A program made the translations under genes and the position numbers. A DNA stretch of 12,793 nt from Cypionkella sp. GTDB taxonomy: Bacteria; Pseudomonadota; Alphaproteobacteria; Rhodobacterales; Rhodobacteraceae. The notes below the pieces were generated by a model. That model worked only from the letters and a program-made list of their open reading frames with translations, was not told the origin of the DNA and did not search any database. The DNA lies in NCBI GenBank assembly GCA_023255415.1, contig JALRIN010000051.1, forward strand, positions 1 to 12,793, written 5' to 3'. This document shows positions 1 to 6,418 of this stretch, one piece after another (the stretch's first letter is position 1; the number at the start of each line of letters is the position of its first letter).

Positions 1-222
1 CACCATCTGTGCGCCCATGTTCTCGAACTTGTCGGAAAGTTCGATCTCTTTGGCAACGGTGACACCGTCTTTGGTGATGCGCGGTGCGCCGAAGGATTTG
101 TCGATGACAACGTTACGGCCTTTTGGACCAAGCGTTACTTTTACAGCATCCGCCAGAACGTTGACGCCGCGCAGCATGCGGTCACGGGCATCGGTATTAA
201 AACGTACGTCTTTAGCAGCCAT
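1..222 (-). CDS. groEL: Chaperonin GroEL (Hsp60), N-terminal fragment
   Basis: This is the large subunit of the ATP-driven chaperonin that folds proteins in the cytoplasm together with GroES. Only the first 74 codons are present; the gene runs off the left edge. The visible protein starts MAAKDVRFNTDARDRML and carries the nucleotide-binding loop TLGPKGRN at residues 30-37 and KDGVTVAKEIEL at 51-62, including Asp52, the expected position in GroEL. The start is supported by an AGAGGA Shine-Dalgarno at 231-236, 8 bases before the ATG. It lies 69 bases downstream of groES on the same strand, the usual groESL arrangement, so it should share the CIRCE-controlled promoter. No anomaly is seen in the visible part. 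Confidence 0.97.
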   Translation of the reverse strand, partial: MAAKDVRFNTDARDRMLRGVNVLADAVKVTLGPKGRNVVIDKSFGAPRITKDGVTVAKEIELSDKFENMGAQMV

Positions 223-261
223 TTTGCAGCTCCTCTAAATCAGTTGAGTTTGGAAAACGAA

Positions 262-286
262 TTGGCTCACGCAGAGGCGGAGCCAA
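262..286 (-). repeat. Inverted repeat between groES and groEL
   Basis: A 7-bp perfect inverted repeat, TTGGCTC (262-268) and GAGCCAA (280-286), with an 11-base loop, lies in the 69-base gap between the two genes. In the transcript it forms a stem just after the groES stop codon. There is no U tract, so it is not a standard terminator. Intercistronic cleavage of groESL mRNA at such a hairpin is known from Agrobacterium; a similar role here is inference. Confidence 0.55.
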
Positions 287-291
287 ATCCC

Positions 292-579
292 TTAGGAGAT
301 GATCCCAAGGATATCGCTTTCTTTCATGATCAGCAGGTCTTCACCGCCGACTTTGACTTCGGTGCCCGACCATTTGCCGAACAAAACGCGGTCGCCAGCT
401 TTGACCGAAGGAGCGATCAGCTCGCCGGAATCCTTGCGCGCACCAGCGCCCACGGAAACCACTTCGCCCTCAGCAGGCTTTTCTTTTGCCGAATCTGGAA
501 TGATCAGGCCGCCCTTGGTCTTGTCTTCGCCTTCGATGCGACGGACCAGCACGCGGTCTTGCAGTGGTGTAAATGCCAT
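292..579 (-). CDS. groES: Co-chaperonin GroES (Hsp10)
   Basis: This is the heptameric lid of the GroEL chaperonin, in the cytoplasm. The 95-residue length is typical of the family. The protein opens MAFTPLQDRVLVRR, followed by the mobile loop at about residues 17-35. The hydrophobic tripeptide that docks on GroEL is Leu25-Ile26-Ile27, in place of the E. coli Ile-Val-Leu. Further family signatures are GEVVSVGAGAR (38-48) and VKAGDRVLFGKWSGTEVKV (59-77). The start is set by an AAGGGAGT Shine-Dalgarno at 588-595, 8 bases from the ATG. It is the first gene of the groESL operon, with the CIRCE operator and a promoter directly upstream. Confidence 0.98.
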   Translation of the reverse strand: MAFTPLQDRVLVRRIEGEDKTKGGLIIPDSAKEKPAEGEVVSVGAGARKDSGELIAPSVKAGDRVLFGKWSGTEVKVGGEDLLIMKESDILGIIS

Positions 580-617
580 CTGGGCTTACTCCCTTGAGTT
601 ACCAGGTTTGAATGGGA

Positions 618-644
618 TTAGCACTCGTCTTTGGTGAGTGCTAA
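618..644. promoter_or_regulatory. CIRCE operator (HrcA binding site)
   Basis: A perfect CIRCE element: TTAGCACTC (618-626), a 9-base spacer (627-635), GAGTGCTAA (636-644). All 18 arm positions match the canonical operator. It lies 38 bases upstream of the groES start codon and 8 bases downstream of the proposed -10 box, so it covers the start of transcription. HrcA is the known repressor of this element and releases it on heat shock; no hrcA gene is inside the window. Confidence 0.97.
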
Positions 645-652
645 CGGAGCCT

Positions 653-681
653 GAGTTAGGCGTTGCCCCCAACTGTGTCAA
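653..681 (-). promoter_or_regulatory. groESL promoter
   Basis: On the minus strand a perfect TTGACA (676-681) is followed after 17 bases by TAACTC (653-658). The -10 box is weak, but the -35 box is exact and the predicted start falls at the edge of CIRCE, as expected for an HrcA-controlled promoter. Whether sigma70, RpoH or both use it cannot be decided from the sequence. Confidence 0.55.
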
Positions 682-747
682 CACCCGCGATGATGAAATT
701 TTTATGGCAAAGCCCTAGGCTTGTGCCGCAGCGCAGCATTAGGCCGC

Positions 748-776
748 GTGACAAATCGCATCGGCACCTCTATACA
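748..776 (+). promoter_or_regulatory. ppaC promoter (sigma70-like)
   Basis: GTGACA (748-753), a 17-base spacer and TATACA (771-776) form a good sigma70-type promoter pointing at ppaC. It predicts a start near 783 and a leader of about 24 bases. This also argues against the in-frame upstream extension of the pyrophosphatase reading frame, which would begin before this promoter. Confidence 0.65.
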
Positions 777-806
777 GTCGCAAAATCCATCACGAAGGCG
801 CATTCC

Positions 807-1727
807 ATGACCACGCTTGTTTTCGGCCACAAATCCCCCGACACCGATGCCACCCTCTCTGCGATCATCTGGGCGTGGTATTTGACCAACCTGCAAGGCG
901 TCGATGCCAAGGCCGTGCTGCTGGGCGAGCCAAACACCGAAGCGACCTTTGTCTTGCAGCATTGGGGCTTTGCCAAGCCCGAGATTATTGACGATGTAAG
1001 CGCGACAGATCATGTGGTGATCGTTGACACCAACAACCCGGCCGAACTACCGCCCTCGATCAACGAAGCCACGATCATGGCGATCATCGACCACCACATG
1101 CTGGTGGGTGGGCTAAAATCCAAAACCCCAATCAATGTAGTATTGCGGCCATTGGCCTGCACCGCCACGGTGATGCATGACATCATCGGCGCCGATATGG
1201 CCAAGCTGCCGCGCGAAATTAAGGGCGCAATGCTGTCGTGCATCTTGTCCGACACGCTGGAATTCCGCAGCCCCACCACCACCGCGCATGACAAAGCCGT
1301 GGCAGAAGCGCTGGCTGCAGATCTGGGCGTGGCGATTCCCGAACTTGCAGCGGCGATGTTTGCGGCGAAATCCGATGTCTCGGCGTTTTCGGACGCAGAA
1401 CTTTTGCGGATGGATTCCAAAGAATACACCGTCGCAGGCAAAGAGCTGCGGATCTCGGTGCTAGAAACCACCGCCCCTGCCGTGGTGCTGAACCGCAAGG
1501 CCGATCTGATGGCGGCGATGGTAGGCGTGGCTGCGGCCGATGGTGCCGATCAGGTGCTGTTGTTCGTGATCGACATTCTGCGCGAAGAGGCGACGCTGCT
1601 GGTGCCCAATGATCTGGTGCGGCAGATGGCAGAGGCGTCTTTTGGCGTGAAGGTCAGCGGCGACACCGTAGTGCTGCCAGGCGTGATGAGCCGCAAAAAG
1701 CAAATCATCCCGTCGTTGAAGCTGTAA
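807..1727 (+). CDS. ppaC: Manganese-dependent (family II) inorganic pyrophosphatase
   Basis: It hydrolyses pyrophosphate to two phosphates in the cytoplasm, pulling forward reactions such as nucleotide and nucleic acid synthesis. The 306 residues match the usual length of the DHH-superfamily PPase. Metal-site motifs are in order: GHKSPDTDA at 7-15 (His8, Asp12, Asp14), VDTNNP at 73-78 (Asp74), the DHH triad at 95-97, ILSDTLEF at 146-153 (Asp149), and the C-terminal substrate-binding SRKKQ at 295-299. The first motif has Ser10 where GHxNPDTD normally has Asn, and the segment LRPLACTATV (113-122) replaces the more usual EPVGCTAT. I chose the ATG at 807 because GAAGG lies 8 bases upstream and a promoter ends at 776; an in-frame start at 663 is implausible. 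It is monocistronic and divergent from groESL. Confidence 0.95.
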   Translation: MTTLVFGHKSPDTDATLSAIIWAWYLTNLQGVDAKAVLLGEPNTEATFVLQHWGFAKPEIIDDVSATDHVVIVDTNNPAELPPSINEATIMAIIDHHMLVGGLKSKTPINVVLRPLACTATVMHDIIGADMAKLPREIKGAMLSCILSDTLEFRSPTTTAHDKAVAEALAADLGVAIPELAAAMFAAKSDVSAFSDAELLRMDSKEYTVAGKELRISVLETTAPAVVLNRKADLMAAMVGVAAADGADQVLLFVIDILREEATLLVPNDLVRQMAEASFGVKVSGDTVVLPGVMSRKKQIIPSLKL

Positions 1728-1740
1728 TCTGAAAAGACTT

Positions 1741-1763
1741 AGGGTGCGCGGCCTGCGCACCCT
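1741..1763. terminator. Hairpin between convergent ppaC and rhodanese genes
   Basis: A perfect 9-bp GC-rich stem, AGGGTGCGC (1741-1749) and GCGCACCCT (1755-1763), with a 5-base loop, sits in the 44-base gap between the two converging stop codons. There is no clean U run on the plus side. On the minus strand AAGTCTTTT follows the stem. A shared bidirectional terminator is the likeliest role. Confidence 0.7.
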
Positions 1764-1771
1764 CACTTGGC

Positions 1772-2176
1772 CTATTTGCTGGGCCGCACGGTCTGATAGC
1801 CCGCCGCAATCGCTGCCGACATACCGCCATTGGCCGAGATGATCCGGTTCGGGATCTTGCCCGCCAAGGCCGCCGCCGCCGAAGACGAACGGTTGCCCGA
1901 ACGGCAGATCAGAATAAGCGGGCGGCCATCGGCCAGATCTTTGCCAACCGCCTTCAAAAACCCATCGGCATCGCCAAAGGTCACCAGCTTGGCCCCCGCA
2001 ATGACGCCGGTGTCTTTCCATTCTTGTGGCGTGCGAATATCGACAATCAGCGCGCCTGTAGCCTTCATCTCGTCGACAGACATCGCAAGTTTTTCATAGC
2101 CCTTTGGTGCCGCCATCCGCGAAAACATCACCGCGCCGACCAAAGCCACCGCAACCGCCAAAACGATCCATTTCAT
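1772..2176 (-). CDS. Membrane-anchored rhodanese-like domain protein
   Basis: A 134-residue protein with a hydrophobic N-terminal segment (about residues 3-18, IVLAVAVALVGAVMF), then a single rhodanese homology domain. Visible rhodanese features are VDIRTPQEWKDTG at 45-57 and the active-site loop CRSGNRSSSAA at 91-101, with Cys91 able to carry a persulfide or act as a phosphatase-like nucleophile. By topology the domain should face the periplasm, tethered by the uncleaved or signal-like N-terminus. The substrate is unknown: sulfur transfer, or a phosphatase/arsenate-type role, cannot be told apart. The start at 2176 was preferred to an upstream in-frame one because AAGGGG (2185-2190) sits 8 bases before it and the hydrophobic segment begins right there. 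It is a single gene, divergent from the HAD hydrolase. Confidence 0.85.
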   Translation of the reverse strand: MKWIVLAVAVALVGAVMFSRMAAPKGYEKLAMSVDEMKATGALIVDIRTPQEWKDTGVIAGAKLVTFGDADGFLKAVGKDLADGRPLILICRSGNRSSSAAAALAGKIPNRIISANGGMSAAIAAGYQTVRPSK

Positions 2177-2234
2177 CTGCTGCACCCCTTGCCGCAAGTT
2201 ACATTCATTTTTGCCTATGTGTCGCAAAGATCGC

Positions 2235-2268
2235 AGCGCCGCAATGGCCTTTTGCGGCAAGCGGCGCT
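2235..2268. repeat. Overlapping inverted repeats in a divergent intergenic region
   Basis: Between the divergent rhodanese and HAD genes two mutually exclusive stems overlap: AGCGCCGC (2235-2242) with GCGGCGCT (2261-2268), and GCCGCAA (2238-2244) with TTGCGGC (2252-2258). Both are perfect. They could be operator half-sites or leader RNA structure. No regulator can be named. Confidence 0.4.
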
Positions 2269-2306
2269 ATGTCACGCTCAACGCTTCCCAACCGATCGAG
2301 TGTAAA

Positions 2307-3197
2307 ATGACCCAAGTGATCGCGACCCTCGCCGAAGTCTCTGCCCGCTATGACGCGGTGTTTTGTGATCTGTGGGGCTGTTTGCACAATGGCGTCGCGC
2401 CGTTTCCGGCCGCCGTTGCGGCTTTGCAGGCCTATCGTGCCCAGGGCGGTCGGGTGATTTTGCTGACCAATGCGCCGCGGCCAAAATCAAGCGTCATCGC
2501 GCAGTTGGATAAGATGGGTGTGCCGCGTGATGCTTGGGATGATGTCGTCACCTCGGGCGATGCGGCGCAATATGCGATGCTGACAGGTGCTGTTGGGCAC
2601 AAGGTTTACTTCATCGGCGCCGATAAGGATGAGCCGTTCTTTACCGATTTCGCCGATGATCTGGCCGCAATCGCCGCCGCCAATCCCGCGATCGAGCGCG
2701 TGGCTCTGACGCAAGCCCAGGGCATCGTCTGCACGGGCCTTGCCGATGATCTGACAGAAACGCTGGAAACCTATCACGCCACCCTGCTTGCCGCAAAAAC
2801 CCTTGGCCTGCCAATGCTTTGCGCCAATCCTGATCTGACGGTGCATTGGGGCGATCAGCTTTTGTATTGCGCCGGGGCCTTGGCGCAAAGCTATGAAGCC
2901 ATGGGCGGCACCGCGCTTTATTTCGGCAAGCCACATCCGCCGATCTATGATCTGGCCCGCCGCCGTCTGGCTCTGCTGGGTGGGGTCTCTGATCCGCAAA
3001 TCCTGTGCATTGGCGACGGCATCAACACCGATGTGCAGGGCGCAAGCGGTGAAGGGCTGGACGCGCTTTTCATTACCGGTGGGCTGGCGGTTGATCACTT
3101 TGGGCCAGATCCGGAGGCGCCTGATCTGGCGCTGTTGCAGGCTTGGCTGGATAAGGCGCAGCTTTCGCCCAGCTATAGCATCGGCAAGCTGCGCTAG
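2307..3197 (+). CDS. HAD-superfamily class IIA hydrolase (TIGR01459-like)
   Basis: A 296-residue cytoplasmic haloacid dehalogenase-fold hydrolase, probably a phosphatase of unknown substrate. HAD motifs appear in order: motif I FCDLWGCLHNG at 19-29 with nucleophile Asp21; motif II LLTNAPRP at 52-59; motif III Lys208 in GKPHPPIYD (207-215); motif IV GDGINTD at 236-242. A cap insertion lies between motifs II and III, as in class IIA. The position of the second Asp of DxDG is Trp23; as I recall, this DxWG form is usual in the TIGR01459 subfamily, but the general acid must then be elsewhere or absent. The start at 2307 gives an N-terminus directly before motif I. The upstream in-frame extension reads basic, cysteine-containing sequence unlike the family. 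It begins a plus-strand run with a MaoC hydratase and ribF. Confidence 0.88.
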   Translation: MTQVIATLAEVSARYDAVFCDLWGCLHNGVAPFPAAVAALQAYRAQGGRVILLTNAPRPKSSVIAQLDKMGVPRDAWDDVVTSGDAAQYAMLTGAVGHKVYFIGADKDEPFFTDFADDLAAIAAANPAIERVALTQAQGIVCTGLADDLTETLETYHATLLAAKTLGLPMLCANPDLTVHWGDQLLYCAGALAQSYEAMGGTALYFGKPHPPIYDLARRRLALLGGVSDPQILCIGDGINTDVQGASGEGLDALFITGGLAVDHFGPDPEAPDLALLQAWLDKAQLSPSYSIGKLR

Positions 3198-3243
3198 GCC
3201 CGCAACATAATTACCCAAAATCTCAATTTTACGCACAAATGAT

Positions 3244-3283
3244 GCGCAAAGAGTTTGCGCTGCACTGCGGCATTTGCTAGGCT
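3244..3283 (+). promoter_or_regulatory. Palindrome and possible promoter before the MaoC gene
   Basis: In the 111-base gap after the HAD gene, GCGCAAA (3244-3250) and TTTGCGC (3254-3260) form a perfect 7-bp inverted repeat with a 3-base loop. Its right arm overlaps a possible -35 box TTGCGC (3255-3260), followed after 17 bases by TAGGCT (3278-3283). This would give the hydratase and ribF their own promoter. The match to consensus is modest. Confidence 0.35.
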
Positions 3284-3308
3284 GAGGCCAGAAGCAAAGG
3301 ATTCGGTC

Positions 3309-3752
3309 ATGCTCGACAATCAACCGCGCGGCACCATCTGCATTGAAGATCTGGAAATCGGCATGGTGCGGTCGTTGCGCAAAACCGTGACCGACCGCGA
3401 TATCGAGCTTTTTGCCGAGGTTTCGACCGATCATAACCCCGTGCATCTGGACGAAGCCTATGCCCAAGACACAATTTTCGCAGGCCGCATTGCGCATGGC
3501 ATGCTGACTGCGGGACTGATTTCTGCGGTGATCGGCGAACAGCTTCCGGGCCATGGCACTGTTTATCTTGGACAATCCTTGAAATTCATGGCCCCCGTCC
3601 GCCCCGGCGATACTGTCGAGGCGGTGGTGAAAGTTCTGTCGATTGATCACGCGCGCCGCCGTGTCACCCTTGAAACCCATTGCGCAGTGGGCAATACCGT
3701 GGTCCTGAAGGGCGAGGCGCTGGTTTTGGCGCCAAGCCGCAAGTTCGACTAG
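3309..3752 (+). CDS. MaoC-family dehydratase, (R)-specific enoyl-CoA hydratase-like
   Basis: A 147-residue single hot-dog-fold protein. The hydratase-2 signature is clear: STDHNPVHLDEAYA at 39-52 with catalytic Asp41 and His46, and AGRIAHGMLTAGL at 58-70. The region TVYLGQSLKFMAPVRPGD closely resembles PhaJ, the (R)-specific enoyl-CoA hydratase that converts trans-2-enoyl-CoA to (R)-3-hydroxyacyl-CoA for polyhydroxyalkanoate synthesis. Other MaoC-type proteins in this size class act in the ethylmalonyl-CoA pathway or on other acyl-CoAs, so the substrate is not settled. The start at 3309 has AAAGGA (3296-3301) 7 bases upstream. The in-frame ORF extends back to 3255, but that would overlap the putative promoter. 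It lies 26 bases before ribF, so the two are probably co-transcribed. Confidence 0.9.
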   Translation: MLDNQPRGTICIEDLEIGMVRSLRKTVTDRDIELFAEVSTDHNPVHLDEAYAQDTIFAGRIAHGMLTAGLISAVIGEQLPGHGTVYLGQSLKFMAPVRPGDTVEAVVKVLSIDHARRRVTLETHCAVGNTVVLKGEALVLAPSRKFD

Positions 3753-3778
3753 GGGCCGCGGGCCTCACACGGGGTTAA

Positions 3779-4702
3779 ATGCAGGTTCAAACGCATTGGC
3801 AGGGGCTACAAGCCACAGCGCGCGGCGCTTCTGTTGCCATGGGCAATTTTGACGGCGTGCATCTAGGCCATCAGGCGGTGATCGACCTTGCCCGCCCGCA
3901 TGGGCCTTTGGGCATTGTCACCTTCACCCCGCATCCGCGTGAATATTTCCTGCCAGATGGTGCTGATTTCCGGCTGATGAACCCCGAGACCCGCGCCAAC
4001 CGTTTGGCGAAACTGGGGGTGCAGCAGCTTTATCAGCTGCCTTTTGATGCCGCGATGGCCAGCTTTAGCCCCGAAGAGTTCGTGCGTCAGGTGCTGGTTG
4101 AGGGGCTTGGCATTGCCCATGTCGTCGTCGGCGCTGATTTCTGCTTTGGCCGTGGTCGGGCGGGCAAGGCGGCGGATCTTCAGGCGCTGGGGGTCAAATA
4201 CGGCTTTGGCGTCACCATCGCCGAGCTGGTGAGCTTTTCCCAAGCCGCGATTTCGTCAACCGCCATTCGCACCGCTTTGGCCGAGGGCCGCCCGCGCGAT
4301 GCCAAGGATATGCTTGGCCATTGGCACCGCATTGATGGCGAAGTGATTCACGGCGAAAAGCGCGGGCGGGAACTGGGCTATCCGACGGCGAATATGTCGG
4401 TCAGCGGGCTGCATTTGCCGCGGCTTGGGGTCTATGCGGTCAAGGTCGATATTCTGACTGGCCCGCAGATTGGCAGCTATCTTGGTGCAGCCTCTTTAGG
4501 GGTGCGGCCGATGTTTGGCATTAATAAGCCCAATCTTGAAACCTTTATTTTTGATTTTAAGGGCGATCTTTACGGCCACCACCTTTCGATTGGTTTGGTC
4601 GATTATCTGCGACCCGAGATGAAGTTTGACGGGCTGCCGGGGCTTTTGGATCAAATGGCACGCGATTGCGATCAGGCGCGCGCGATTCTGGCTGCACTTT
4701 AG
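3779..4702 (+). CDS. ribF: Bifunctional riboflavin kinase / FAD synthetase
   Basis: It phosphorylates riboflavin to FMN and adenylylates FMN to FAD in the cytoplasm. At 307 residues it has the typical two-domain layout. The N-terminal nucleotidyltransferase domain shows MGNFDGVHLGHQ at 21-32, TFTPHPREYF at 48-57, VVGADFCFGRGRAG at 116-129 and SSTAIR at 159-164. The C-terminal riboflavin kinase domain shows GEVIHGEKRGRELGYPTANM at 187-206 (PTAN at 202-205), SLGVRP at 239-244 and ETFIFDF at 254-260 with Glu254 as the likely catalytic base. A GGGG stretch lies 4 bases before the start, so the ribosome binding site is weak and close. It follows the MaoC gene by 26 bases and precedes the YcgN-family gene by 39. 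No FMN riboswitch is evident. Confidence 0.97.
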   Translation: MQVQTHWQGLQATARGASVAMGNFDGVHLGHQAVIDLARPHGPLGIVTFTPHPREYFLPDGADFRLMNPETRANRLAKLGVQQLYQLPFDAAMASFSPEEFVRQVLVEGLGIAHVVVGADFCFGRGRAGKAADLQALGVKYGFGVTIAELVSFSQAAISSTAIRTALAEGRPRDAKDMLGHWHRIDGEVIHGEKRGRELGYPTANMSVSGLHLPRLGVYAVKVDILTGPQIGSYLGAASLGVRPMFGINKPNLETFIFDFKGDLYGHHLSIGLVDYLRPEMKFDGLPGLLDQMARDCDQARAILAAL

Positions 4703-4715
4703 CCCCTTTCCTTTT

Positions 4716-4741
4716 CCCCGCGCTTTCGCCAGTTTGCGGGG
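4716..4741 (+). promoter_or_regulatory. Atypical ribosome-binding region of the YcgN-family gene
   Basis: The only purine-rich stretch before the start codon is GCGGGG (4736-4741), which touches the ATG with no spacer. It can pair with CCCCGC (4716-4721) across a 14-base loop, just after the ribF stop. Initiation may therefore depend on translation coming from ribF or on unfolding. No alternative in-frame start was found upstream. Confidence 0.35.
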
Positions 4742-5194
4742 ATGACAGATTTACGCCCGAAATTCTGGGAAACCATCCCACTAAAGAAAATGACCGCTCC
4801 TGAATGGGAGGCGCTTTGTGATGGCTGCGGCAAATGTTGCCTGAACAAGATCGAATATGAAGACACCGGCGAGGTGGAATATACCCGCGTTGCCTGCAGG
4901 CTGCTGGACAACGAAACCTGTCAATGTTCCAATTATGCCAATCGGTTTCAATTCGTGCCCGAATGTATCCGGCTGAACCCCAAGACCTTGAACCGCATCG
5001 CATATTGGCTGCCAAATTCCTGCGCCTACAAGCTTTTAAACCAAGGCAAGCCGCTGCCCGAATGGCATCCCTTGGTGACTGCCGACCCCGAATCCACCCA
5101 TAGCTCGGGCAATTCCTTGCGCGGGCAAACTGTCTCCGAGGCATCGGTTTCGGAAGACGAATGGGACGATTATATCATTCAAGAGGATCACTGA
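4742..5194 (+). CDS. YcgN/UPF0260-family cysteine-rich protein
   Basis: A 150-residue cytoplasmic protein related along its length to E. coli YcgN (UPF0260), whose function is not established. The N-terminal part PKFWETIPLKKMTAPEWEALC matches the family pattern, which supports the start at 4742 despite the poor ribosome binding site. Nine conserved-looking cysteines occur at 26, 29, 32, 33 (CDGCGKCC), 52, 60, 62, 75 and 94, suggesting a metal site or an iron-sulfur cluster as in the wider YkgJ/CxxCxxCC group. WLPNSCAYKLL (89-99) and PLPEWHPL (104-111) are also family marks. Its stop codon overlaps the start of the threonine aldolase gene by one base, so the two should be translationally coupled. 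Confidence 0.9.
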   Translation: MTDLRPKFWETIPLKKMTAPEWEALCDGCGKCCLNKIEYEDTGEVEYTRVACRLLDNETCQCSNYANRFQFVPECIRLNPKTLNRIAYWLPNSCAYKLLNQGKPLPEWHPLVTADPESTHSSGNSLRGQTVSEASVSEDEWDDYIIQEDH

Positions 5195-6219
5195 TGTTCT
5201 TTACCTCTGACAACGCCTCTGGTGCCGCCCCCGAAGTCATGGCGGCCTTGCTGCAAACCAATGAAGGCTATACCCGCGGCTATGGTGCCGAAGAGCAAAT
5301 GGCGCGTGTGACCGCGCGCCTGCGCGAGGTTTTTGAACACCCCGAGGCAGCCGTCTATCTGGTGCCCACCGGCACCGTTGCCAATTCGCTGGCGCTGGCG
5401 CTTTATGCCCAACCCTGGAGCGCGATCTTCGCCCATGCAGACGCCCATATCGCACAAGACGAATGCGGCGCCCCCGAGTTTTACACCAATGGCGCCAAGC
5501 TGATCTCGGTTGCAGGCGCGCATGGCAAGATGACGCCGGAAACCCTGACAACTGCGCTGAACCGTGTTGGCAATGGTGGCGTGCACGGGGTGCAGCGCGG
5601 GGCTTTGTCGATCACCAATGTCACCGAAGCAGGCACGGTCTATTCCGCAGCCGAGGTGGCAGCCCTGACAGCGCTTGCGCGCGAACAGGGGCTGCCCAGC
5701 CATCTGGACGGCGCGCGCTTTGCCAATGCGCTGGTGGCCACGGGGGCGACGGCGGCGCAAATGACATGGCAGGCGGGGGTGGATGTGGTGTCTTTTGGCG
5801 GCACCAAAAACGGCTGTCTTGGAGTCGAAGCGGTGGTGATCTTTGACGCCAAAAAGGCTTGGGAGTTCGAGCTGCGGCGCAAACGCGGCGGGCATCTGTT
5901 CTCGAAGCATCGGTTCTTATCGGCGCAGATGGAGGCCTATCTGCAAGACGATTTATGGCTGCGGCTTGCCGCCCAAGCCAATGCAATGGGCGCGCGGTTG
6001 GCACAGGGGCTGACCGCAAACCCTGATGTGACACTGCGCCACCCTGCGCCAGCGAATATGATGTTTGCCGAATGGAGCGCCGGCGGCCACGCCCGCCTGC
6101 GCGCGGCAGGGGCGTGTTATTACGACATGCCTGCCCCACAGGGCCGCGAAGCCGCGCGCTTGGTCACATCATTCTGCACCACGCCCGAAGATGTCGATGC
6201 GTTTTTGGCAGCGTTTTAA
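5194..6219 (+). CDS. ltaE: Low-specificity L-threonine aldolase
   Basis: A pyridoxal-phosphate enzyme of fold type I that cleaves L-threonine (and allo-threonine) to glycine and acetaldehyde. It has 341 residues. Visible marks are FTSDNASG at 3-10, PTGTVANSLAL at 58-68, the ring-stacking histidine in HADAHIAQDECGAPEF (His85 region), HLDGARFANA at 170-179 with Asp172 and Arg175, and the Schiff-base lysine Lys205 in FGGTKNGCLG (201-210). The sequence resembles the Pseudomonas-type enzyme more than E. coli LtaE. The start at 5194 is chosen because AAGAGGA (5181-5187) lies 6 bases upstream and the protein begins right at the family N-terminus; an in-frame ATG at 5161 would overlap the upstream gene by 34 bases. 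The stop/start overlap with the YcgN-family gene indicates co-translation. Confidence 0.93.
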   Translation: MFFTSDNASGAAPEVMAALLQTNEGYTRGYGAEEQMARVTARLREVFEHPEAAVYLVPTGTVANSLALALYAQPWSAIFAHADAHIAQDECGAPEFYTNGAKLISVAGAHGKMTPETLTTALNRVGNGGVHGVQRGALSITNVTEAGTVYSAAEVAALTALAREQGLPSHLDGARFANALVATGATAAQMTWQAGVDVVSFGGTKNGCLGVEAVVIFDAKKAWEFELRRKRGGHLFSKHRFLSAQMEAYLQDDLWLRLAAQANAMGARLAQGLTANPDVTLRHPAPANMMFAEWSAGGHARLRAAGACYYDMPAPQGREAARLVTSFCTTPEDVDAFLAAF

Positions 6220-6223
6220 CCGA

Positions 6224-6239
6224 GCCGCAAAGTCGCGGC
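6224..6239 (+). repeat. Short inverted repeat after the threonine aldolase gene
   Basis: GCCGC (6224-6228) and GCGGC (6235-6239) with a 6-base loop lie just after the stop codon. No U tract follows, so a terminator role is weakly supported. The rest of the 199-base gap up to prs holds no gene I can support. It should contain the prs promoter, but no convincing pair of boxes was found. Confidence 0.3.
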
Positions 6240-6418
6240 ATCAGGCCCGCCGCCCCGCGCCAAAGGGGTAGCGGCAGCCTATACCAAGGACCAAGTCCGG
6301 CAGAAAATGTAACCAATTTGTGGCAATTCTGATCCTTCGCGGGTTCTTCGGTTTGCAAGACCCATGGCGGGTGATAAGCGAGAATTACAATCCGAATCTG
6401 CCCACCGGAGTGCCCAAA

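Noticed and set aside
663..806. Upstream in-frame extension of ppaC
   Set aside because: The extra 48 codons precede and cross the promoter at 748-776, are not part of the family, and a good ribosome binding site serves the ATG at 807.
2487..3680. 397-codon minus-strand open frame opposite the HAD and MaoC genes
   Set aside because: It spans two well-supported plus-strand genes and the gap between them, and shows no domain or ribosome binding site.
6320..6418. Upstream in-frame extension of prs
   Set aside because: The extension is not family-like, and GGAG at 6407-6410 supports the start at 6419.
6220..6418. Riboswitch or PurR-type operator before prs
   Set aside because: No recognisable purine riboswitch core or known operator could be found, only short GC-rich repeats.
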